Of a stretch of 64,000 nucleotides of DNA, positions 26,514 to 35,262 are shown piece after piece. Made by a program: the position numbers and the translations under genes. Source of the DNA: UBA8752 sp002336475 (GTDB lineage Bacteria > Bacteroidota > Bacteroidia > Flavobacteriales_D > Sanyastnellaceae); the NCBI GenBank assembly GCA_943846755.1, contig OX044365.1, forward strand, positions 434,001-498,000, given 5' to 3'. How positions within the stretch are numbered: position 1 is the first letter of the stretch; each line of letters starts with the position of its first letter. Below the pieces are notes generated by a model. That model was given only the letters and a program-made list of their open reading frames with translations, searched no databases and was not told where the DNA came from.

Positions 26514-27398
26514 ATGGCAACACGCCTCCGCCTCCAACGTCACGGTAAGAAAGGGAAGCCCTTCTTCCATATTGTAGCTGCAGATGCCCGCGCAAAACGC
26601 GACGGTCGTTTTATCGAGAAAGTCGGCACCTACAACCCCAATACCAATCCCGCCACGATCGACATCGTGCATGACCGTGCCCTCTATTGGCTTCAGGTCG
26701 GTGCTGAGATGAGCCATACTGCTCGTGCCATCATGAAGTACAAAGGCGTGGTCTACCACAACCACCTGTTGAACGGTGTCAAGAAGGGAGCCCTCACTGA
26801 GGAGCAGGCCCAGACCAAGTTCGAAGAGTGGTTGCGTGAAAAGGAAGGGAAAGCCACCGCTGCAACCAACAAGCTTTCTGCCGCTGCTGACGAAGCGCGC
26901 GCCAAGGCTCTTGCACAAGAGAAGGAAGTCAATGCTGCCCGTGCGAAGGAACTCGCAGGAAAGCAAGCTGAACTCGCTGCAGAAGCTGCTGCTGCTCAGG
27001 CCGCCGCTCAAGCTGCTGCTGCCCCAGTTGAAGAAGCACCCGCTGCTGAAGAAGCACCCGCTGCTGAAGAGGCACCTGCTGCTGAAGAAGCTCCCGCTGC
27101 TGAAGAAGCTCCCGCTGCTGAAGAAGCGCCCGCTGCTGAAGAAGCGCCCGCTGCTGAAGAAGCGCCCGCTGCTGAAGAAGCGCCCGCTGCTGAAGAAGCT
27201 CCCGCTGCTGAAGAAGCTCCCGCTGCTGAAGAAGCAGCCCCGCTGCTGAAGAAGGTGGTGAAGAGAAAGAAGGCTGATTCTTCTGCGGACACAAACTCAT
27301 TGGAAGCCACCTTCGGGTGGCTTCTTCATTTAAAGACAATCCCGAAATTCGATCTATGGCGGCAACAGATGACATGTTTGAATTGGGGCGCACCCTGA
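26514..27398 (+). CDS. rpsP: 30S ribosomal protein S16 with repetitive Ala/Glu tail (frameshifted at the end)
   Basis: The first ~85 residues are a standard S16 (MATRLRLQRHGKKGKPFFHIV, then DGRFIEKVGTYNPNT), a small-subunit assembly protein. A long tail follows: an Ala/Lys/Glu helix, then 11 copies of EEAPAA encoded by an 18-base repeat (27030-27227). At the C run 27238-27241 the frame slips. The frame as read continues through a terminator hairpin into the rimM start and ends at 27398 with unrelated residues. One extra C would restore PAAEEGGEEKEG and a stop at 27275-27277, just before the hairpin. I take 27277 as the natural end and the shift as an assembly/sequencing slip or a recent mutation. 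Confidence 0.93.
   Translation: MATRLRLQRHGKKGKPFFHIVAADARAKRDGRFIEKVGTYNPNTNPATIDIVHDRALYWLQVGAEMSHTARAIMKYKGVVYHNHLLNGVKKGALTEEQAQTKFEEWLREKEGKATAATNKLSAAADEARAKALAQEKEVNAARAKELAGKQAELAAEAAAAQAAAQAAAAPVEEAPAAEEAPAAEEAPAAEEAPAAEEAPAAEEAPAAEEAPAAEEAPAAEEAPAAEEAPAAEEAPAAEEAAPLLKKVVKRKKADSSADTNSLEATFGWLLHLKTIPKFDLWRQQMTCLNWGAP
27030..27240 (+). repeat. In-gene 18-bp tandem repeat (EEAPAA x11) in the S16 tail
   Basis: Units of GAAGAAGCnCCnGCTGCT start every 18 bases from 27030; 11 complete units and a partial twelfth. Third positions vary by block (CACC, TCCC, GCCC), which points to local duplication of sub-blocks. Confidence 0.9.
27303..27330 (+). terminator. Hairpin terminator/attenuator between rpsP and rimM
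   Basis: GAAGCCACC-TTCG-GGTGGCTTC, a 9-bp stem with a UUCG tetraloop and a T-rich tail (TTCATTT). It lies after the intended rpsP stop and before rimM, and probably trims read-through into rimM. Confidence 0.75.
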
Positions 27399-27883
27399 AG
27401 CCTCACGGTCTGAAAGGAGAAGTGGCCATCAAGTTGGACGTCGATGTCCCCAAGCACTATGCCTCTCTGGACATGGTATGGGTGGAGCGTCAAGGCACAC
27501 TTGTCCCCTACAGCATCAACTCCATCTCCATTCGTCCCAAAACCACCGTCGTGCAATTTGACGGGGTAGACGATGTGGATGCGGCTGCGGCCTTGTCAGG
27601 CCACAGGCTGCTGCTTCCTGTCGCTGCTTTGCCTCAGCTCACGGGCTTGCAGTTCTATTACCACGAAGTGGTTGGTTTTGCCTTGATCGACCAACGATAC
27701 GGACCTTTGGGTGCCATTGCCACTGTCATGGAGCTCCCAGGCAATCCGCTGTTCAAAACAGCACTCCATGGGAACGATGGGTTTTTCCCTATAAAGGACG
27801 AGACCTTGGTTTCTGTGGACAGGGACACAAAGACCATCACGGTGAACATGCCAGAAGGACTTCCCGAACTGTACTTCTCCTGA
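27356..27883 (+). CDS. rimM: 16S rRNA processing protein RimM
   Basis: About 175 residues. RimM helps mature the 30S head and binds S19. The N-terminal RimM domain has FELGRTLKPHGLKGEVAIKLD, and the C-terminal PRC-barrel has GFALIDQRYGPLGAIATVMELPGNPLF. ATG 27356 is chosen over the GTG at 27317, which lies inside the terminator stem. It follows rpsP as in many bacteria, but trmD and rplS are not next; instead about 250 bases without a recognisable gene precede the PhoH-like gene. Confidence 0.93.
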   Translation: MAATDDMFELGRTLKPHGLKGEVAIKLDVDVPKHYASLDMVWVERQGTLVPYSINSISIRPKTTVVQFDGVDDVDAAAALSGHRLLLPVAALPQLTGLQFYYHEVVGFALIDQRYGPLGAIATVMELPGNPLFKTALHGNDGFFPIKDETLVSVDRDTKTITVNMPEGLPELYFS

Positions 27884-28131
27884 CGCGGGACGTCAGTAGA
27901 TTCCTCTTCAGCGGTGAGAAACCGTGAAAGCCACTTGAACAAGCAGCAGCCGTTGGGCATGGGACACATTCTAAAACTGTCCCCTGCACTTGGTGAAGAA
28001 GTCTGAGCCCTTAGGGTACAAAGCCGCCATCCGCTGGATAGTTTGGCATCAAGCTTCGGCACGGTCAAACCCCAACAGGATCACAGCAGGTCCTGACATT
28101 TGGGTGAGGTCGTTCCTCAACAGATCTGACC

Positions 28132-29589
28132 TTGACGACCAAGACCCCCTTTCTCGCACCAGAGCCCCAAGCGCAAGACACGGCCCAAAACCCGATCCTT
28201 CAGGCAGCCTCAGGCCACACCTCTCCGGGCTTAGAACCTTCAGATCCAGTGCAGAAAAGCACACAATCGAAAGTTTTTGTAATCGACACTTCAGTGCTGT
28301 TGCACGACCACAATGCCATTCGAAGTTTTGAGGACAACAGGATTGCCATTCCCATCACGGTATTGGAAGAGCTCGACACCTTTAAAGTCGGCAATGACAC
28401 CAAGAACTTTGAAGCCCGAGAATGCATTCGAATTATCGACCAGCTCAGCAAGGATTTCACCCTGCAGGATTGGATCCCACTGGACAATGAAGCCAACGGA
28501 TCACTGCGCATCATACTGAGCACTGAATCTCATCCAAGTGGCCTCGATGCCGCTCTTGTTTTCGATAAAAAAACCAACGACCATAAGATTCTCAGCGCCG
28601 CGTTGCAACTGCAGCATGACGAACCAGAGATGAAAGTCGTGCTGGTTTCCAAAGACATCAATTTGCGCCTCAAGGCCAAGGCGCTGAATCTGCCTGCAGA
28701 GGATTTCAAAACTGGCAAAGTCAAGGACAAGCAACACCTCTACAGCGGCAAAACCCTCGTTGAAGATGTGGACGCCGAAGTGGTGCGCAAGATGTATGTG
28801 TCGGGTCAAACCCGCAAAATCAGCGTGTTGGGCAAAGAGCGCAAAAACAACCACTTCTATATTCTGCGGAATCAATCTACTTCTGCACTCGGATTTTTTG
28901 CCGAATCCAAGCGGCTGATTGAGCGTGTAGACAAAAGCTATGCCTATGGCATCAAGCCCAAAAACGCTGAACAAGCGTTCGCCCTGCACGCCATTTTAAA
29001 TCCGGACATCCATTTGGTGACCGTGAGTGGTGCTGCAGGTACTGGCAAAACGCTGTTGGCTCTGGCAGGCGCCTTGGAACAAAAGAACCGGTATGACCAG
29101 ATCATTTTGGCACGTCCCATCGTCGCGCTCAGCAACAAAGACCTTGGTTTTTTGCCAGGCGATGCTGAAGACAAGGTGAACCCTTACATGCAGCCGCTGT
29201 GGGACAACCTCAATTTCATCAAAAGCCAATTTGGTCAGAATGAGCGGAAATTCCGTGCGATTGAGGAGATGCGGACGGAGGGCAAAATCACCATATGTCC
29301 ATTGGCTTACATCAGGGGACGCAGCCTGTCCAACGTCATCTTTATCGTGGACGAGGCTCAGAACCTCACGCCCCATGAGGTAAAAACCATCATCACCCGT
29401 GCGGGAGAGAACTCAAAGATCATCCTCACTGGAGATGTTCGGCAAATCGACACGCCATACTTGGATGAGCAATCCAATGGCATGAGTTATGTGATCGATC
29501 GGCTCAAAGGGCGCGAGCTGTTCGCCCATGTCACCCTCGACAAAGGGGAGCGCAGTGAATTGGCCAATCTGGCCAACGAGCACCTCTGA
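28132..29589 (+). CDS. PIN-domain/PhoH-family ATPase
   Basis: A protein of up to 485 residues combining a PIN nuclease domain (about 47-175: VFVIDTSVLLHDHNAI, LEELD, LVSKDINLRLKA) with a PhoH ATPase domain (about 270-480: Walker A GAAGTGKT near 300, Walker B FIVDEAQN, LTGDVRQIDTPYL). PhoH2-type proteins of this layout are RNA helicase/nucleases in mycobacteria. The start is uncertain: only TTG 28132 and GTG 28249 are in frame before the PIN domain, and the first ~40 residues are low-complexity, so GTG is quite possible. The 27884-28131 gap shows no gene or clear promoter. Confidence 0.9.
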   Translation: MTTKTPFLAPEPQAQDTAQNPILQAASGHTSPGLEPSDPVQKSTQSKVFVIDTSVLLHDHNAIRSFEDNRIAIPITVLEELDTFKVGNDTKNFEARECIRIIDQLSKDFTLQDWIPLDNEANGSLRIILSTESHPSGLDAALVFDKKTNDHKILSAALQLQHDEPEMKVVLVSKDINLRLKAKALNLPAEDFKTGKVKDKQHLYSGKTLVEDVDAEVVRKMYVSGQTRKISVLGKERKNNHFYILRNQSTSALGFFAESKRLIERVDKSYAYGIKPKNAEQAFALHAILNPDIHLVTVSGAAGTGKTLLALAGALEQKNRYDQIILARPIVALSNKDLGFLPGDAEDKVNPYMQPLWDNLNFIKSQFGQNERKFRAIEEMRTEGKITICPLAYIRGRSLSNVIFIVDEAQNLTPHEVKTIITRAGENSKIILTGDVRQIDTPYLDEQSNGMSYVIDRLKGRELFAHVTLDKGERSELANLANEHL

Positions 29590-29732
29590 GATTTTGGGGC
29601 TAACGAAGCGGTGAGTCTGTCGATTCACCGGTTGATTCAGCGACTGCAAACAGAGCGTTGACGCCTGCGAATCCTGCGTTAGACGGGCGGTTTCTATGGG
29701 TTGTTTCGGGATGTCAATCATCCAACAATCCC

Positions 29733-30407
29733 ATGCGAAACCCTTTCTTTCTTTCACTGCTTGTCAGCTTCATTCTCGTTCCATTGACCTCTCTGTCCCA
29801 AGGTATTCCTCTGGTGGGGTGCCCTACTGAATTGGATGGCGATGGGGTCGTCGGAATGTCCGACCTCCTCATTGTGCTGGCCGATTTCGGCACCACTTGC
29901 GATGTGCCCCCTCCTGTTGGGCCTGTTCCCGTTCTCCATTTTACAGAGTTCCACTACAACCCTGCTTCTGTCCAAGGAAGCGACAGTGACTATGAATTTC
30001 TGGAACTCTACAACCCAGATACAGCCGCCATTGATCTGGAAGGCTGGTCTCTCACTGAGGGACTGTCTTTCACATTTCCTCCTGGAGCGCAGATTTCAGG
30101 CGGAGGTTACTTGGTGGTGACCGCTTCTGCTGTGACGTATTCAGGCCTGGGATACCCCGTCTATGATTGGGGCTCAGGTGGACTCCATAATTCTGGCGAA
30201 CTCATCGCCATTCGGGCCCCAAACGGTCAGGTAGTGGAGTCTGTGACCTATTCAGATGCCGGCGACTGGGACAGCGCGCCCGATGGGCTTGGCCCCTCTT
30301 TGGAGCGGTTGTTTCTATCGGGTGACGCAAGCTCTCCAGGGCAATGGTCCGCTTCCATCAACGTAGGCGGAACTCCCGGCGCCACAAACAGTTTGTGGCT
30401 GGACTAA
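29733..30407 (+). CDS. Secreted lamin-tail domain protein with dockerin-like segment
   Basis: About 224 residues from ATG 29733, which begins a signal peptide (MRNPFFLSLLVSFILVPLTSLSQ). A dockerin-like half-repeat follows (CPTELDGDGVVGMSDLLIVLADFG), then a Pro-rich linker and a lamin-tail (LTD) domain (about 68-190: LHFTEFHYNPA, YEFLELYNPD, IDLEGWSLTEG). LTD domains in bacteria occur on surface and secreted proteins and are thought to anchor or bind; no catalytic residues are seen. A CGGTGA/TCACCG hairpin at 29609-29630 lies between phoH and this gene. It is convergent with maltose phosphorylase. Confidence 0.83.
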   Translation: MRNPFFLSLLVSFILVPLTSLSQGIPLVGCPTELDGDGVVGMSDLLIVLADFGTTCDVPPPVGPVPVLHFTEFHYNPASVQGSDSDYEFLELYNPDTAAIDLEGWSLTEGLSFTFPPGAQISGGGYLVVTASAVTYSGLGYPVYDWGSGGLHNSGELIAIRAPNGQVVESVTYSDAGDWDSAPDGLGPSLERLFLSGDASSPGQWSASINVGGTPGATNSLWLD

Positions 30408-30417
30408 ATGACAGCAT

Positions 30418-32691
30418 TCATGAAAGGTGGACCGTTTCCCCGTCGATGACGACTTGGAGCGGTTCACCTTCTTGAAGTCTGACTTGTGTGCCCTCGGTGT
30501 TCACCTGTATTTGGAGCTGGCGTCCCCTGAAATGCAGCTGAAAGGCATAGTCATCCCAAGCCTGTGGCAGCATGGCGTTGAAGTGGGGCACGCCGTCCAA
30601 TACGCGGAATCCTCCGAAGCCTTCAATGACACTCATCCAAGTTCCCGCCATGCTTGTGATGTGCAGGCCTTGATAGGCTTCGTTGTTGTAGTCGTCGAGA
30701 TCCAATCGTGCGGTGCGCAAGTACATCTCAACCGCCTTGTCCTCCATGCCCAATTTGGCGGCGAGCACCACGTGGACACAAGGGCTCAGGCTGCTCTCAT
30801 GGACCGTTCTGGGCTCATAAAACTCAAAATTTTCTCTGTGGGTTTCCACATCGAATTCCCCTTCAAAAAAGTACAAGCCTTGCAAGGTGTCAGCTTGTTT
30901 GATGAACACCGACCGCAGGATGCGGTCCCAGCTCCAATGCTGGTTAATCGGCCTGTCTGAATCAGGAAGATCCGCAGCCATCTGCTGGTCCTTGTCCATG
31001 AAACCATCCTGTTGCAGAAACACCCGTGTGCCTTCTAGTTTGGGATGGTACATTCCAGCAGCGACCGACTCCCAATGGGGACGCTCTTTTGCCTCTTCAA
31101 AGCTCCATTGTACCGATGTGCTGTTGAGGTGGTCTGGAGCGTGCTCCTTTAGCCAATCCAACGCAGCACATGCGCGCTTTAGACACCATGCCGCCAAGTG
31201 GTTCGTATACCAGTTGTTGTTGACGTTGTTCTCGTATTCGTTGGGGCCGGTAACCCCTAGAATCACCCATGCGTTTTTTGCCTCGGACCAATTGACCCTC
31301 TGCGCCCAGAACCGGGCCACTCCCAGGATGACTTCCCACCCTCCTTGTGCCATGTAGGCTTCGTCTCCGGTGTAGCGGATGTAATTGTGGATGGCGTATA
31401 CCATGGCGCCATTGCGGTGAATCTCTTCGAAGGTGATCTCCCATTCGTTGTGGCACTCCTCCCCGTTCATGGTCACCATGGGATACAGGGCAGCGCCTCC
31501 GTCAAAGCCGAGTTTGGCCGCATTCTCAATGGCGCGCTCCAGGTGATTCCGCCGGTATACCAGGAGTTGTCGGGCCACGTGATTCGGATGGGTGCCGAGA
31601 TAGAAAGGCAGGCAATAAGCCTCGGTATCCCAATAGCTCGCGCCGCCGTACTTCTCCCCCGTGAATCCCTTGGGACCAATGTTGAGGCGGGGGTCGTCTC
31701 CAGTAAAGGTTTGATTGAGGTGAAAAATGTTGAACCTGATGGCCTGCTGTGCAGCGTCATCCCCTGAGATGGTGACATCTGCGCGCTCCCATATGCGTTC
31801 CCAAGCCATCATGTGGTCTTGTAACGCTGCGCTCCATCCCAGTGCAGCAGCAGCTTCCACCTTCTGCTCGGCCCGGTCTTGAATGGAATCCACAGGGTGG
31901 TCCATGCCCCGCAAGAGGCTGATGGTTTTGTCTGTCACGCAGCGCGACCCGGCTTCGACTTCGAAACTGTATCGCACAGAGTGTCCTCCTTCTTGATCCT
32001 GACCCAGACCCGTTGCCGATTGGGAGTCCAACCAAGCCGAGGTGCGCATGGCATGGCTCACCGTGAATCCGGTCTTGCGTGTTGTAGTCGTTAAATGTCC
32101 GCCTTCGCCATCGCCTCCCGCGCTGTCGATATCCCAGAAACGTTCGTCCCAATTGGCGTCCTCATTGGTGACGTCGCCATCGAGCGCAAGTTCCATATCC
32201 AACGTGCCGCTTCCGTCCAATACGTCCACTGCGTAGCGCAAGTAAGCCGTTTCCACATCGGCCATGCTGCAAAACCTTTGGGCTTTTACCGACAGCCTCA
32301 TGCCGCCCACGGACACCTCGAAGGTTCTGGTGAGCAGGCCCCGTAGCATGTCGAGCTCCCTTCGAAAATAATGGGGTGGCTGTGCAGCGAGGTCGAGGGC
32401 TTCGCCGTTTGCGCGGACCCTGATGGTGGTCCAATCGGGCGCATTCAGGACCTTCGCAAAATATTCGGGATACCCGTTTTTCCACCATCCCACCTTGGTC
32501 TTGTCGGGATAATACACACCGCCGATATAGCTCCCGCGCAATGCATCACCGGAATAGGCTTCTTCGTGATTTGCGCGCTGACCGAAGCGGCCATTGCCCA
32601 CACTAAAAATGGACTCAGAACTGCGCTGTCGTTCAGGATGAAAGCCGGACTCGACAACTTTCCAAGGGTCTACATCAAGGTACCGCAGCAT
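30418..32691 (-). CDS. mapA: Maltose phosphorylase (glycoside hydrolase family 65)
   Basis: 757 residues, the usual GH65 phosphorylase length, with no signal peptide, so cytoplasmic. It converts maltose and phosphate to glucose and beta-glucose-1-phosphate with inversion. The signature GVTGPNEYENNVNNNWYTN carries the general acid Glu485; the N-terminal beta-sandwich (1-260) and the (alpha/alpha)6 barrel (about 310-690) are both complete. Kojibiose or trehalose phosphorylase is less likely because the signature is of maltose-phosphorylase type and pgmB plus a starch locus are adjacent. It is the last gene of the pfkA-gap-kinase-pgmB-mapA operon, 19 bases after pgmB. Confidence 0.92.
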   Translation of the reverse strand: MLRYLDVDPWKVVESGFHPERQRSSESIFSVGNGRFGQRANHEEAYSGDALRGSYIGGVYYPDKTKVGWWKNGYPEYFAKVLNAPDWTTIRVRANGEALDLAAQPPHYFRRELDMLRGLLTRTFEVSVGGMRLSVKAQRFCSMADVETAYLRYAVDVLDGSGTLDMELALDGDVTNEDANWDERFWDIDSAGGDGEGGHLTTTTRKTGFTVSHAMRTSAWLDSQSATGLGQDQEGGHSVRYSFEVEAGSRCVTDKTISLLRGMDHPVDSIQDRAEQKVEAAAALGWSAALQDHMMAWERIWERADVTISGDDAAQQAIRFNIFHLNQTFTGDDPRLNIGPKGFTGEKYGGASYWDTEAYCLPFYLGTHPNHVARQLLVYRRNHLERAIENAAKLGFDGGAALYPMVTMNGEECHNEWEITFEEIHRNGAMVYAIHNYIRYTGDEAYMAQGGWEVILGVARFWAQRVNWSEAKNAWVILGVTGPNEYENNVNNNWYTNHLAAWCLKRACAALDWLKEHAPDHLNSTSVQWSFEEAKERPHWESVAAGMYHPKLEGTRVFLQQDGFMDKDQQMAADLPDSDRPINQHWSWDRILRSVFIKQADTLQGLYFFEGEFDVETHRENFEFYEPRTVHESSLSPCVHVVLAAKLGMEDKAVEMYLRTARLDLDDYNNEAYQGLHITSMAGTWMSVIEGFGGFRVLDGVPHFNAMLPQAWDDYAFQLHFRGRQLQIQVNTEGTQVRLQEGEPLQVVIDGETVHLS

Positions 32692-32710
32692 GGCTCGGAA
32701 GGTAGGAAGT

Positions 32711-33370
32711 TCAGGAGAGGTGTTGCTCCAACTTGGCCAGGTTAAACCCTTCGAAACCCTGGATGACGAACTCAGCTTGAGACAAGGTTTGGGGGTTTCC
32801 CACTCCTACCGCACGAAACTTGCCGTTGAGTGCGGCTTGAATGCCAGAGACGGCGTCTTCAAACACCACACAGTCCTTCGGTGCAAAGCCGAAGTAGTGG
32901 GCCCCTTTGAGGAACACTTCAGGGTCGGGCTTGGAAAAGGTGATGCTGTTTCCATCCACCACCACCTCAAACCGGTCCGCAATGCCACACAATTCTAAAA
33001 TCAGAGGGGCATTGCGGCTGCTGGATCCAAGTCCAACTTTGACTCCGGCAGCTAAGAGTTCATCTATGAATTCCACTACCCCAGGAAACAACTCGGCCGC
33101 AGTCATGGTCTCTACGAGTTCCAAATACTGGCTGTTTTTGCGCTCCATGAGGCGCACTTTGGTGTCGTTGTCCAACACCAATCCGCCTTTCTGCAGGATG
33201 AACTCCAGCGACCCCACACGACTGACTCCTTTGAGCTGCTCGTTGTCCTCCTCGGTGAAAGAAATGCCCAGCTCATCTGCCAGACGTTTCCACCCTGTAA
33301 AATGGTACTTCGCTGTATCTACAATGACGCCATCAAGGTCAAACAAACAAGCTTTGGGGGTAAATGCCAT
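32711..33370 (-). CDS. pgmB: Beta-phosphoglucomutase
   Basis: A 219-residue HAD-superfamily enzyme that converts beta-glucose-1-phosphate to glucose-6-phosphate. Motifs: FDLDGVIVD (nucleophile and acid/base Asp), GSSSRNAP, the Lys of TFSKPDPEVFL, and VVFEDAVSGIQAA. ATG 33370 is chosen as it starts five residues before the HAD motif. It sits between the sugar kinase (11 bases) and maltose phosphorylase (19 bases), exactly the enzyme needed to use the phosphorylase product. Confidence 0.94.
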   Translation of the reverse strand: MAFTPKACLFDLDGVIVDTAKYHFTGWKRLADELGISFTEEDNEQLKGVSRVGSLEFILQKGGLVLDNDTKVRLMERKNSQYLELVETMTAAELFPGVVEFIDELLAAGVKVGLGSSSRNAPLILELCGIADRFEVVVDGNSITFSKPDPEVFLKGAHYFGFAPKDCVVFEDAVSGIQAALNGKFRAVGVGNPQTLSQAEFVIQGFEGFNLAKLEQHLS

Positions 33371-33381
33371 GGCCGGTTGTA

Positions 33382-34251
33382 TCAGGATTCCACTTGAGGC
33401 AAGATGTGCTTCATGTGATAAGCTGCCAAGCCATCGATGGGCTTCTTGATGATCTGCCCCACCTCGATGCCATCCTTGGCGCATTCGGCCCTGAGCTCCT
33501 CTTGGAAGTGGTAAGCCACGCTTCCGATGAAGTGCACAGGTTCACTCGACCACCCTGCGAAACACTTGACGTGAACGTCAAGAAATGCCCTAAAACCTTC
33601 GGAAAGCCAAGCTTTGAAAAGGGGCTCCTCCTTGTGCTTTCCAATAAAGGTCATGAAACTCGCCAAGAACACATTGGGGTCCTCTTTGAGGTAAACATGA
33701 TCGATGATGTCGTTTTTGGACAATCCGTACGTAGCATCGAAATCAGCTTCGATCTCAGCAGGTAAATGGTGGTACAGTTTGGCGGCCAACAATTTCTTGC
33801 CGTGCCAACTGCCGCTGGCTTCATCACCTAGAATGTAGGCCAGAGCGGGGACCTCTTCGCTCACATTTGAACCGTTGAAATGACAACTGTTGGATCCTGT
33901 GCCAATAATGCAAGTGATGCCAGGCCTTCCGTCGTAGGTGCTGTACGCTGCACCCACGAGGTCGTGGTCTACGGTCACCTTGGCTTGATTGAACACGCGC
34001 TGTAAGCCCTCCTCTATGACGGTACAAAGGGCAGCACTGCTGCTACCTGCGCCATAGAAAAAGACATGAGTGACCCCCTCTTTTATGGCGTCCACATCAG
34101 CATGGGCCGACATTACTTCTTGCACCTTGTCGGCGCTGTGGAAGTAAGGATTGAACCCCATGGTATGGAATTCCATCAGCTCCTTGCCTGAGGCATCGAG
34201 GAGTTGCCAATCGCATTTGGTAGAACCGCTATCCGCTATGAGCACACGCAT
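33382..34251 (-). CDS. BadF/N-acetylglucosamine-kinase-type sugar kinase
   Basis: A 289-residue ASKHA-fold kinase: phosphate-1 motif DSGSTKCDW at residue 7, DHDLVGAAYST, GTGSNSCHF, and the adenosine-loop region LGDEASGSWHGKKLL. The family is usually annotated as N-acetylglucosamine kinase. In this operon, next to pgmB and maltose phosphorylase (which releases free glucose), a glucokinase or broad hexosamine/glucose kinase role is the more economical reading; this is inference. It starts 3 bases after gap. Confidence 0.83.
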   Translation of the reverse strand: MRVLIADSGSTKCDWQLLDASGKELMEFHTMGFNPYFHSADKVQEVMSAHADVDAIKEGVTHVFFYGAGSSSAALCTVIEEGLQRVFNQAKVTVDHDLVGAAYSTYDGRPGITCIIGTGSNSCHFNGSNVSEEVPALAYILGDEASGSWHGKKLLAAKLYHHLPAEIEADFDATYGLSKNDIIDHVYLKEDPNVFLASFMTFIGKHKEEPLFKAWLSEGFRAFLDVHVKCFAGWSSEPVHFIGSVAYHFQEELRAECAKDGIEVGQIIKKPIDGLAAYHMKHILPQVES

Positions 34252-34254
34252 GAC

Positions 34255-35241
34255 TTAGCCGATGCGCTGTACGAGATCGGCTACCCGGCTGGAATAGCCC
34301 ATTTCGTTGTCATACCAACCAAACAACTTGACCATGTTGCCTTGGGCTGAAGTCATGCCCGCGTCGAGAATGTTGCTGTGGGTGTTGCCCACGATGTCCA
34401 CGCTGACGATGGGGTCCTCAGTGTACTCGAGGATGCCCTTCATGGGGCCGTCAGCAGCAGCCTTCAGGACTGCGTTGACCTCCTCTGCAGTAACGTCACG
34501 GCCCAACTCAGCCACCAAGTCCGTCAATGAACCCGTTGGCGTTGGAACGCGCACTGCCACACCATCGAGTTTGCCTTTGAGCTCAGGGAGCACAAGGCCT
34601 ACTGCCACGGCAGCGCCAGTGGTGGTGGGGATCATGCTCATGGCTGCGGCACGTGCGCGGCGCAAATCTGAGTGCGGTGCATCTTGGATGCACTGGTCAG
34701 AGGTGTAAGCGTGAATTGTCGTGATGTACCCTTTCACCAGGCCAAAATTGTCGTTCAAGACTTTTGCCATAGGTGCCAAGCAGTTTGTGGTGCAGCTGGC
34801 ATTGGACATGATGGTGTCCTCGGGGGTGATGATGTCGTCATTGACCCCCAAAACAACCGTTTTGATGTCGCCTTTTGCAGGTGCAGAAATCACGACTTTT
34901 TTGGCGCCTGCTGTGAGGTGCTTTCCCGCTCCCGCTGCATCGCGGAAAACGCCGGTGCTCTCCACCACCACATCGCAGCCCAACTTGGCCCAAGGCAGGG
35001 CAGCCGGATCGCGCTCTGCGCTCACATGGATGGTTTTTCCGTTGACCACCAGGTGGCCACCTTCGACCTTCACTTCTCCTGGGAAGCGGCCGTGAATGCT
35101 GTCGTACTTGAGCAAGTGGGCCAAGGTCTCAACGCTGGTCAAGTCGTTGATGGCACACACTTCAATGCCCTCCTTGGCGAGGAGCTGTCGGAAGGACAAT
35201 CGGCCGATGCGGCCGAATCCGTTAATGGCAACTTTGGTCAT
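34255..35241 (-). CDS. gap: Glyceraldehyde-3-phosphate dehydrogenase (type I)
   Basis: A 328-residue phosphorylating GAPDH. Rossmann motif NGFGRIGRL, Asp33 after strand 2 (INDL) which favours NAD, catalytic Cys150 in SNASCTTNCLAP, His in HAYTSDQ and the C-terminal WYDNEMGYSSRV. It catalyses glyceraldehyde-3-phosphate to 1,3-bisphosphoglycerate. It is 21 bases after pfkA and 3 bases before the kinase, i.e. an operonic glycolytic gene. Confidence 0.96.
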   Translation of the reverse strand: MTKVAINGFGRIGRLSFRQLLAKEGIEVCAINDLTSVETLAHLLKYDSIHGRFPGEVKVEGGHLVVNGKTIHVSAERDPAALPWAKLGCDVVVESTGVFRDAAGAGKHLTAGAKKVVISAPAKGDIKTVVLGVNDDIITPEDTIMSNASCTTNCLAPMAKVLNDNFGLVKGYITTIHAYTSDQCIQDAPHSDLRRARAAAMSMIPTTTGAAVAVGLVLPELKGKLDGVAVRVPTPTGSLTDLVAELGRDVTAEEVNAVLKAAADGPMKGILEYTEDPIVSVDIVGNTHSNILDAGMTSAQGNMVKLFGWYDNEMGYSSRVADLVQRIG

Positions 35242-35262
35242 GATAATTGTAATATTCTGTGT

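Noticed and set aside
27008..27310. Ser/Ala/Gly-repeat open frame on the minus strand
   Set aside because: Simply the antisense of the S16 tail repeat.
27884..28131. Possible hidden gene between rimM and the PhoH-like gene
   Set aside because: Short frames on both strands, none with a recognisable motif, signal or start context.
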